Positions 1 to 3,892 of a stretch of 5,370 nt of DNA are shown piece by piece. The notes beneath the pieces are model-generated. The model was given only the letters and a program-made list of their open reading frames with translations, was not told the DNA's origin and ran no database searches. Source of the DNA: Desulfobacterales bacterium (GTDB taxonomy: Bacteria > Desulfobacterota > Desulfobacteria > Desulfobacterales > 4be13); contig JAOZRQ010000376.1 in the NCBI GenBank assembly GCA_029940115.1, positions 1 through 5,370 of the forward strand, given 5' to 3'. The position numbers and the translations under genes are program-made. Within the stretch, counting starts at the first letter, position 1; the number at the start of each line of letters is the position of its first letter.

Positions 1-19
1 CCAAAATGAGTTTCCAGAC

Positions 20-123
20 TGTTTGGGGACTCCCCCAACTTATAAATACGCCCGTAGCAGATGGTAGCTTGCCTGGTTCATGCTTGACTTCACCCCGCAT
101 ATCGAGTTATACCTAAACCACCA
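20..123 (+). ncRNA. Degraded tRNA-like unit with encoded CCA end
   Basis: This may be a tRNA-like remnant. A D-loop-like segment lies at about 56-69 (AGC, AGATGGTA, GCT), a T-loop-like TCGAGT lies at 102-107 between short pairing arms, and the 3' end reads CTAAACC-A-CCA with CCA at 121-123. The 3' acceptor strand (113-119) can pair at six of seven positions with TGTTTGG at 20-26, but that gives a total of 104 bases, too long for a normal tRNA. I see no stable anticodon stem around the CAT at 79-81. It could be a decayed initiator-type tRNA, an unrelated structured RNA, or chance. Its CCA overlaps the start of the next unit. Confidence 0.25.
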
Positions 124-196
124 TTGGGAGTTCGATTATGGATATCTCAAACTGTAACCCAAGCGGTCGCGGGTTCGAGTCCCGCCCCTGCACCCA
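122..196 (+). ncRNA. Degraded tRNA-like unit (intact T arm, GTA in the anticodon region)
   Basis: The 3' half is convincing. A perfect five-pair T stem (169-173 with 181-185) encloses the canonical T loop TTCGAGT at 174-180, followed by a seven-base acceptor strand, one base and CCA at 194-196. The 5' half is not. The only acceptor candidate (122-128) pairs mainly through GGG/CCC, the D stem is at best three pairs (128-130 with 146-148), and the bases around CTGTAAC (152-158) form no anticodon stem. If functional it would resemble Tyr(GTA), but it looks like a pseudo-tRNA or a tRNA-like RNA. Confidence 0.4.
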
Positions 197-198
197 AA

Positions 199-246
199 AA
201 TGGAAGGATGAAGGATGAAATATGAAGGATGAAGTGTGAAAAATGA
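199..246 (+). repeat. Short degenerate GGATGAA direct repeats
   Basis: The spacer between the second and third tRNA-like units contains three copies of AAGGATGAA or GGATGAA plus decayed variants (ATATGAA, GTGTGAA). It is purine-rich with no coding or structural signal and probably reflects slippage in spacer DNA. Confidence 0.5.
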
Positions 247-251
247 GCATG

Positions 252-375
252 TGAGGGCTTTGGCGTCGTTTCCGTATATTTAGCTCAATTGGTAGAGCAT
301 TGGACCTTTCAGCCCAGTTGTCCCGGGTTCAACTCCCGGAATATCAACCATGATAACGACGCCTGACCTACCTCA
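252..375 (+). repeat. Flanked tRNA unit, copy 1 of a duplicated module
   Basis: The Glu-like tRNA lies inside an inverted repeat. GGCGTCGTT at 262-270 pairs perfectly with AACGACGCC at 355-363, and TGAGG at 252-256 with CCTCA at 371-375. The transcript could therefore form a long stem closing the tRNA. The same left flank (20 of 20 bases from 252) recurs at 1536-1555, and a diverged right flank recurs at 1633-1660, again with a tRNA-like unit between, so the whole ~124-base module was duplicated. Confidence 0.65.
274..350 (+). tRNA. tRNA-Glu(TTC)-like with an eight-base anticodon loop
   Basis: A cloverleaf is visible. The D stem is GCTC/GAGC (283-286 with 295-298) around AATTGGTA. The T stem is CCGGG/CCCGG (323-327 with 335-339) around TTCAACT. 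The acceptor strands are 274-280 and 340-346, followed by A and an encoded CCA (348-350). Only five of seven acceptor pairs form; the two outermost are mismatched. The anticodon stem 300-304 with 313-317 contains an A-C mismatch and a T-G pair, and encloses eight bases, CCTTTCAG. Taking T307 as U33 gives anticodon TTC (Glu) with one extra C on the 5' side. The oversized loop and open terminal pairs make normal decoding doubtful; it could be a frameshift-suppressor-like tRNA, a decaying gene, or a non-translational tRNA-like RNA. Confidence 0.6.
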
Positions 376-388
376 CATTCAAACTGCC

Positions 389-496
389 GACTTTGGGGCT
401 GTGCAGGTACTTTCAGTGACAGCCAAATTGAAAAAGGCGATTGATTCATAATCAATTCATGTAACCACGGTACCTCTGCCTTACCCAAAGTCACCA
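389..496 (+). ncRNA. tRNA-like or Y-RNA-like RNA with CAT (Met) anticodon arm
   Basis: The ends form a perfect nine-pair stem, GACTTTGGG (389-397) with CCCAAAGTC (484-492), followed exactly by A and CCA (493-496), as in a tRNA. An anticodon-type arm is perfect: ATTGA (440-444), seven-base loop TTCATAA with CAT in the centre, TCAAT (452-456). A D-arm equivalent GGCTGT/ACAGCC (397-402 with 419-424) has an unusually large 16-base loop, and a small hairpin GGTA/TGCC (469-480) could stand for the T arm, but no TTCRA T loop exists. Alternatively GCAGGTAC (403-410) pairs with 470-479 across a two-base bulge, extending the terminal stem. At 108 bases it is larger than any normal class I tRNA. A diverged tRNA-Met is possible; a Y-RNA-like tRNA mimic is a more interesting reading. 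Confidence 0.5.
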
Positions 497-537
497 TCGC
501 AAAGAAACCCGGTCTCGCGTTCAGGGGATTGGACGAT

Positions 538-581
538 CCGGTTTCAATGATGCGGCATAGTGCCAGAAACCGGTTTTTTTT
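538..581 (+). terminator. Rho-independent terminator upstream of the exporter gene
   Basis: CCGGTTTC (538-545) pairs with GAAACCGG (566-573) and is followed by eight Ts (574-581). The loop contains a second small hairpin, GGCA/TGCC (554-564). It would end transcripts coming from the tRNA-like units on the left, and it insulates or attenuates the gene that starts 20 bases downstream. Confidence 0.75.
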
Positions 582-589
582 AAATCTGT

Positions 590-604
590 AAGGGGATTTT
601 TATG
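590..604 (+). promoter_or_regulatory. Ribosome binding site and start of the exporter gene
   Basis: TAAGGGG lies six bases upstream of the ATG at 602, separated by ATTTTT. It fixes the start codon. The site begins only nine bases after the terminator T-run, so any transcript reading the gene must either pass the terminator or start within it. Confidence 0.6.
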
Positions 605-1228
605 ACGTTGGAAATGTGGACCGCGTTCGCTTTTACGGCAATGATCCTTCTCGCCACACCCGGCCCGACAATCATATTGGTGGTCAGCCAAGCCGCAACC
701 TACGGACGCAGATCGGTGATGCCGCTTGTGAGCGGTGTCATGCTCGGTGATTTTACGGCAATGACCCTTTCGCTCATGGGACTCGGTGCGCTCATGGCGG
801 CCTCGGCCACACTTTTCTCGGTGATGAAGATCATCGGGGCCGGCTACCTGACCTGGCTCGGTGTCAGACTTTGGCGAACAGATAGGGAGAGACATGGGAC
901 CAGCCATTCTGCATCAGGCAAGACGAACAAGTCTCTGTTCAGGCAGGCATTCATTGTCACCGCGCTGAACCCCAAAGGCATCGCTTTTTTCGTCGCATTT
1001 CTGCCCCAGTTTGTGAATCCGGAAAGCCATCCGGTCCCGCAACTTGTCATCATGGGGGGCACGTTTCTTCTGATCGCGGGCATCAACACCACAATATACG
1101 CCGCCTCAGCCGGGCGGCTTCGGGATACCATGCAGGATGCCAAAGTGCGTGGGTGGTTCAATCGGCTCGGCGGCGGCGCGCTGATCGGGGCAGGGCTTTT
1201 GACCCTTGCCATGCGAAGGGCTTCATAA
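602..1228 (+). CDS. LysE/RhtB-family amino-acid exporter
   Basis: The product is a 208-residue inner-membrane protein, the usual length for RhtB/LysE-family exporters, which push amino acids such as homoserine, threonine, lysine or leucine out of the cell using the proton gradient. The N-terminal hydrophobic helix ends in the family signature ATPGP (residues 18-22), followed by VVSQAATYGRRSVM. The mid-protein signature NPKGIAFFVAFLPQF lies at residues 123-137. Hydrophobic segments at roughly 5-30, 40-68, 72-90, 113-137, 146-168 and 188-205 fit the six-helix plan. A hydrophilic linker (91-111) separates the halves. The start is supported by an AAGGGG ribosome binding site at 591-596. The gene is complete and follows a terminator. 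The substrate cannot be told from sequence, and I see no functional link to the tRNA units around it. Confidence 0.9.
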   Translation: MTLEMWTAFAFTAMILLATPGPTIILVVSQAATYGRRSVMPLVSGVMLGDFTAMTLSLMGLGALMAASATLFSVMKIIGAGYLTWLGVRLWRTDRERHGTSHSASGKTNKSLFRQAFIVTALNPKGIAFFVAFLPQFVNPESHPVPQLVIMGGTFLLIAGINTTIYAASAGRLRDTMQDAKVRGWFNRLGGGALIGAGLLTLAMRRAS

Positions 1229-1328
1229 TCATCCAAGTTTTTTGGGTGAGGGCAATGGGTAAGGGGCGAAGGCAATTGGGGCGAGAGGCAATGGGCATCC
1301 GGGAGACAGCCGATAGCCTACACAGTAC
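1229..1328 (+). other. Intergenic spacer with a hairpin and degenerate GGCAAT repeats
   Basis: A hairpin CATCCAA/TTGGGTG (1230-1236 with 1242-1248) follows the exporter stop codon. It has no T-run after it, so it is a weak terminator candidate at best. GGCAAT then occurs three times (1251, 1271 and 1287), each in a G-rich context, as degenerate direct repeats. I see no gene here. Confidence 0.45.
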
Positions 1329-1404
1329 GCGGGAGTAGTTCAACTGGCAGAGCATCAGATTTCCAATCTGAAAGTTGCGGGTTCGATTCCCGTCTCCCGC
1401 TCCA
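1329..1404 (+). tRNA. tRNA-Gly(TCC)
   Basis: This is a complete canonical cloverleaf of 76 bases. The acceptor GCGGGAG (1329-1335) pairs perfectly with CTCCCGC (1394-1400). The D arm is GTTC/GAGC. The anticodon stem TCAGA/TCTGA encloses TTTCCAA with anticodon TCC. The T arm is GCGGG-TTCGATT-CCCGT. The discriminator is T, as expected for bacterial glycine tRNAs, and CCA is encoded. It decodes GGA and GGG. Only 38 bases separate it from the next glycine tRNA, so the two are probably cotranscribed. Confidence 0.95.
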
Positions 1405-1442
1405 CATTTCAACTCATGTAAGCAGAAGGTGTTATGAAACAC

Positions 1443-1518
1443 GCGGGAGTGGCTCAGTTGGCAGAGCATCGGGTTGCCAATCCGAAGGTCGTGGGTTCGA
1501 GTCCCATCTCCCGCTCCA
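1443..1518 (+). tRNA. tRNA-Gly(GCC)
   Basis: This is a complete canonical cloverleaf of 76 bases. The acceptor GCGGGAG/CTCCCGC (1443-1449 with 1508-1514) is identical to that of the preceding tRNA. The D arm is GCTC/GAGC, the anticodon stem TCGGG/TCCGA encloses TTGCCAA with anticodon GCC, and the T arm is GTGGG-TTCGAGT-CCCAT. The discriminator T and encoded CCA (1516-1518) are present. It decodes GGC and GGT. Shared acceptor and flanking ACGCGGGAG suggest the two glycine genes arose by tandem duplication. Confidence 0.95.
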
Positions 1519-1535
1519 GTTTGGAAGTCAGTTTA

Positions 1536-1661
1536 TGAGGGCTTTGGCGTCGTTTCAGTGCAAACCGCTCATCCTTGAAAACGAGCATTGGCATGATAAG
1601 CCGAAAGTTCCGGGTTCATACTTGGAACGCAACCATGTACACGACACCTAACTTACCTCAT
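1536..1661 (+). repeat. Flanked tRNA unit, copy 2 of the duplicated module
   Basis: The 20 bases at 1536-1555 are identical to 252-271, and 1633-1661 is a diverged copy of 348-376 (CCATG, then CGACACCTAACTTACCTCA against CGACGCCTGACCTACCTCA). The distance from left flank to CCA is 100 bases here and 99 in copy 1. The closing inverted repeat has decayed in this copy. Confidence 0.65.
1558..1635 (+). pseudogene. Degraded tRNA-Ile(GAT)-like unit
   Basis: The D stem GCTC/GAGC (1567-1570 with 1583-1586) and the anticodon stem TTGGC/GCCGA around ATGATAA (anticodon GAT, isoleucine) are intact, and the 3' end is A-CCA (1632-1635). The D loop (ATCCTTGAAAAC) lacks the GG pair needed for the tRNA elbow. 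The T arm can only form as TTCCGGG/CTTGGAA with two wobble pairs and a six-base loop TTCATA, and the acceptor pairs at about four of seven positions. It shares framework with the Glu-like tRNA at 274-350 (GAGCATTGG, then CCGGGTTCA), so it seems a diverged paralogue. It is probably not a normal elongator tRNA. Confidence 0.5.
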
Positions 1662-1694
1662 AATGACTTGTTATTTTTTTCTGTGAATGGACAA

Positions 1695-1739
1695 ACCGTC
1701 GGAATGACAGCACATGATAAGACATCCGTTTCCGACGGT
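1695..1739. repeat. Inverted repeat ACCGTCGGAA/TTCCGACGGT
   Basis: A perfect ten-base inverted repeat (1695-1704 with 1730-1739) encloses 25 bases. It abuts and shares two bases with the outer arm of the nested palindromic element that follows. Confidence 0.7.
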
Positions 1740-1860
1740 AAGTATTCGGTAAACCCCGTCGACCTCACCCCCGCTCGGTTCGGATTGGCAAATCCGAACC
1801 GCCATCCCGCCGGATTTGGCAATCCGGCGGGAGCGAACACGGGGTTTACCGAATATTTAC
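1738..1860. repeat. Nested palindromic element (two hairpins inside a long inverted repeat)
   Basis: The outer arms at 1738-1759 and 1839-1860 are inverse complements over 22 bases with a single G-T pair. Between them sit two 26-base hairpins of the same design, each an 11-pair perfect stem with a four-base loop: 1776-1801 (stem CGGTTCGGATT, loop GGCA) and 1806-1831 (stem CCCGCCGGATT, loop TGGC). The stems differ but keep the inner CGGATT/AATCCG. The result is a multibranched fold with one long stem and two short arms, in an otherwise gene-free AT-rich region. It may be a REP- or MITE-like non-autonomous element. Confidence 0.8.
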
Positions 1861-1960
1861 TTCCGGCGGAAGAAAAAACTTTGCGAAACAACGCGTTACG
1901 AAACAATACGGTTTCCGGCGAAACAATATCTTTTCGCAACAAAGAGTGAGTGACATAATA

Positions 1961-2076
1961 ATGAAACAACGAAAAGATGGGGAAAAAATTATTAACTGGC
2001 ATAAGCCCCTGGGACGCTCACAGCTCCGCCAACGCTATCTTCGGCATAGGCACGAAGATGTCAAGTCTGCAAAGCC
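1961..2076 (+). other. Possible true 5' end of the vWA gene in another frame
   Basis: From the ATG at 1961 a hydrophilic, basic stretch reads MKQRKDGEKIINWHKPLGRS and on through LRQRYLRHRHED, which looks like protein. The vWA frame is closed by TAG at 2047 but is open from 2050, where it reads ARRCQVCKAM before the ATG at 2077. One extra base near AGGCACG (2048-2054) would join the two and add a CxxC pair to the Cys-rich N-terminus. A weak GAGTGAG lies upstream of 1961, whereas the ATG at 2077 has no ribosome binding site. This may be a sequencing indel, a real frameshift, or chance. Confidence 0.4.
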
Positions 2077-3489
2077 ATGGCTATCCGCGATGCGGATACC
2101 GTGGATGTCGATGAATGTTGGGATTGTTATCGTCCCTCTGATGATTATTGCAGTCATGGATGGCGTTGCGAATATTATGCTTACTTTGGAAATGATTGTT
2201 GTTGTGATTGTGGTGATAAAGATGATCTTCATAGGCATAATTTTAATGAATGGCTAACAGAAATTTTTGCTTCATATCCCCTCAGTATTTCATTTGGATG
2301 GTTAGCAGACACCACAGTGGATATCAACTCTGAAAAGATATTAAACACGGCGAACAATGAACCCATGGTCAAACCGCTGCTTGAAAAGCGTTTGTCGGAA
2401 TATATCAATGAAGTATTACATTTTTCAAATCATTCCAATGCCCTCCGACGCTCTCTCAACTTCAAAGCCTTTGGCGAGGCGAAGCGAGACATCTCCAAAG
2501 GGAAAATCCTCCCGCCCGAGGTGCTGGAGGGAATCCGGGGGATGTATCACCCGACGGTCTCCCAGAAGCAGACCCTCGAGCTGACCAAGGACACTTCCAT
2601 GACTGAGAAGAAGAAGAGTCTGGTTCAGCGGAAGGCGAAGAAGGAAAGGGTTGCCATAGCGTTCAACCCGATGGCACGGACCGCGACGGAGCTCTACATC
2701 CTTGCCTACGCGGAAGGGATGACCTCGGACATCTGGGACGCGCTCATGCAGAAGGGAAGAACCGGCGCGCACCAGTTGCCGATCCGGTTCCGAAAGGTCG
2801 GCATTCTGGTGGATGACTCATTCTCCATGTCCGGTTCTCGTGAGCAGAAGCTGCGACCCATGGCCATTTCGCTGGCCATGAAGGATGTGCTGATGAATAT
2901 CGGGGAGTCGTCTCTCATCCGCACCGCGTCCGGCAGAACCATTCACCGGGAGAATCCGATCCCCCGGCCGGTGGGGCGAACCGATCTCGCGTCTGGCCTG
3001 CTCGATCTGCTTGAGGCTGGATCAGACGTGGTGTTCATCCTCTCGGACGGATATGAGAACGCGCCTTCGGGCAGAATTGACGAGGTCATGTATCTGCTGA
3101 GGGGATGGGTCGGGGAGACCACACCGGTTTATCATCTGAACCCGGTGATTGGGAGTGAGAGCCAGTCGGGCCTCAGGACATTAAGCGAGGAGATCCCCAC
3201 GATACCGGTCAGCCATCCCCAAGGGCTGGCCCTGACGCTCATGCGGGCCATGATCGAGGTGGATGTGAAACGGGGGATCGAAGCGATGGCCGGCATGGTG
3301 TTGCCGAAGATCAGGCGAGAGGCACGTCTGCCTCGCCGCTCAATTCGGCCCCAGTCGCCTCCTGTCGATTCGGCTCCCGTCACTTCGGCCTCCATCGATC
3401 CGGCCCCCGTCGAGTTGGCCCTCGTGGCCCGGTTCGGATTGGCAAATCCGAACCGTCTGGTTCCGCCAGAGTCGGCCAATCCAGCGTGA
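2077..3489 (+). CDS. vWA-domain protein with Cys-rich N-terminus and complete MIDAS
   Basis: From this ATG the protein has 470 residues, but the true start is probably upstream in another frame. Residues 14-45 contain ten cysteines (CWDC, then CSHGWRC and CCCDC) plus nearby histidines, suggesting metal-binding knuckles. Residues 55-225 look helical and include a basic Lys-rich stretch (178-190). The vWA domain (about 229-400) has all three metal-ion motifs: DDSFS at 236-240 (DxSxS), T302 in GRTDLASG, and D324 in ILSDGYEN. Such domains bind a divalent ion and mediate protein or RNP contacts, as in Ro60/Rsr. The N-terminal part is much shorter than a full TROVE HEAT-repeat ring, so I do not call it Rsr. 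The C-terminus is a low-complexity tail with 15-base coding repeats and an inserted palindrome. DNA before about 2435 is AT-rich and after it GC-rich. The gene heads a cluster with the next two. Confidence 0.75.
   Translation: MAIRDADTVDVDECWDCYRPSDDYCSHGWRCEYYAYFGNDCCCDCGDKDDLHRHNFNEWLTEIFASYPLSISFGWLADTTVDINSEKILNTANNEPMVKPLLEKRLSEYINEVLHFSNHSNALRRSLNFKAFGEAKRDISKGKILPPEVLEGIRGMYHPTVSQKQTLELTKDTSMTEKKKSLVQRKAKKERVAIAFNPMARTATELYILAYAEGMTSDIWDALMQKGRTGAHQLPIRFRKVGILVDDSFSMSGSREQKLRPMAISLAMKDVLMNIGESSLIRTASGRTIHRENPIPRPVGRTDLASGLLDLLEAGSDVVFILSDGYENAPSGRIDEVMYLLRGWVGETTPVYHLNPVIGSESQSGLRTLSEEIPTIPVSHPQGLALTLMRAMIEVDVKRGIEAMAGMVLPKIRREARLPRRSIRPQSPPVDSAPVTSASIDPAPVELALVARFGLANPNRLVPPESANPA
3361..3420 (+). 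repeat. Four tandem 15-base coding repeats
   Basis: Four consecutive 15-base units encode PVDSA, PVTSA, SIDPA and PVELA (residues 429-448 of the vWA protein). They share the pattern CC-GTC-GA-TCGGCC. The repeat forms a proline- and alanine-rich linker and is likely to vary in copy number between strains. Confidence 0.75.
3430..3455. repeat. 26-base palindrome inserted in the vWA reading frame
   Basis: This is an exact copy of the first hairpin of the nested element at 1776-1801: 11-pair stem CGGTTCGGATT, loop GGCA. Here it lies in frame near the 3' end of the vWA gene and encodes most of ARFGLANPNR (residues 451-460). Its identity at two sites about 1.65 kb apart shows it is a dispersed repeat that tolerates insertion in coding DNA. 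Confidence 0.85.
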
Positions 3490-3524
3490 GTGGCCGACGA
3501 GAGTGTGAAGGGAGGCTTGCAAAA

Positions 3525-3601
3525 AAAAGCCCGGCTTCTGAATTTCTTGACGTGGTTCAAAACCGATGGCTTCTGTTTCCCAAAACTGAAGCCGGGCTTT
3601 T
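3525..3601 (+). terminator. Long stem-loop with A- and T-flanks after the vWA gene
   Basis: AAAAGCCCGGCTTC (3525-3538) is a perfect 14-base inverse of GAAGCCGGGCTTTT (3588-3601). Eight As precede the left arm and four Ts end the right arm, the layout of a bidirectional terminator, but the loop is 49 bases, unusually large. It may end vWA transcription, be partly read through, or be another palindromic repeat: GAAGCCGG and poly-T also recur at 3841-3855. Confidence 0.5.
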
Positions 3602-3629
3602 CATTGCAACTTGAAAAAGAGGAGGGGTT

Positions 3630-3875
3630 ATGGAAATACTTGGCTATGCCGCCATTGTCGCCATCTGCATATGCGGTGTCATTGCTTACAAGCATTTATC
3701 GGCAAAGACATCCGAAGGCCATCTTGACGAGCCGGAATCCGGTAGCGAGAAAACCGTCGCATTTCGCAAATGGGACAAAGGGTCTCATGGCGATCATTGG
3801 TCAGCGGTTCTTTGCCTTCAAACTCCCTTCCCTCCAATTGAAGCCGGTTTTTTTTCGTTCACAATTATACCATAA
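3630..3875 (+). CDS. Small hypothetical protein with one membrane segment
   Basis: The product has 81 residues and I do not recognise it. A hydrophobic helix spans residues 3-20 (ILGYAAIVAICICGVIAY), followed by a hydrophilic charged stretch (21-57) and a mixed tail. The short N-terminus before the helix suggests a membrane anchor with the rest in one compartment; no signal-peptidase site is clear. The start is well supported by a strong GAGGAGG site (3619-3625) just upstream of the ATG. The gene ends 17 bases before the ARPP-1-like gene, which suggests cotranscription. The last 20 residues or so are encoded by a terminator-like sequence (3816-3855), so the natural C-terminus may be shorter or frame-altered. 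It might tether its neighbours to the membrane, but that is a guess. Confidence 0.55.
   Translation: MEILGYAAIVAICICGVIAYKHLSAKTSEGHLDEPESGSEKTVAFRKWDKGSHGDHWSAVLCLQTPFPPIEAGFFSFTIIP
3816..3855 (+). terminator. Weak terminator-like hairpin before the ARPP-1-like gene
   Basis: CTTCAA (3816-3821) can pair with TTGAAG (3838-3843), followed by CCGG and eight Ts. The stem is short with a 16-base loop, so termination would be weak. The sequence overlaps the 3' end of the small membrane-protein gene, so it may attenuate transcription into the next gene. Confidence 0.3.
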
Positions 3876-3892
3876 CAGAAAGGGGTGACGTA

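Larger units (their letters stand above)
1662..1960 (+). other. Gene-free, AT-rich region rich in repeats
   Basis: Apart from the palindromic element this stretch holds an A/T-rich leader and three copies of CGAAACAA between about 1883 and 1926, some beside TTTCCGGCG. The long open frame across it (1575-1949) reads through a tRNA-like unit and a perfect palindrome, so I do not accept it as a gene. It probably contains the leader and promoter of the downstream cluster, but I cannot point to -35 and -10 boxes with confidence. Confidence 0.5.

Noticed and set aside
309..497. Minus-strand 62-codon frame
   Set aside because: It overlaps the Glu-like tRNA and is the complement of the Met-type tRNA-like RNA, and no ribosome binding site is visible.
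844..1275. Minus-strand frames opposite the exporter gene
   Set aside because: They are shadows of a clear LysE/RhtB-family gene in GC-rich DNA.
1575..1949. Open frame of 124 codons on the + strand
   Set aside because: It starts inside the Ile-like tRNA unit and reads through the whole nested palindrome; it has no convincing ribosome binding site and its peptide mirrors the palindrome.
2100..2257. Hydrophobic tail of the frame starting at 1946
   Set aside because: The run of V, I and M residues comes from reading the Cys/Asp-rich vWA frame out of phase; only the part before about 2050 looks protein-like.
2077..3489. Naming the vWA gene rsr/Ro60 (TROVE)
   Set aside because: Only about 230 residues precede the vWA domain, too few for the TROVE HEAT-repeat ring, and the Cys-rich start is not part of that family.
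3490..3888. GTG-started 132-codon frame after the vWA stop
   Set aside because: It runs through the long stem-loop and overlaps the small membrane-protein gene, which has a much better ribosome binding site.
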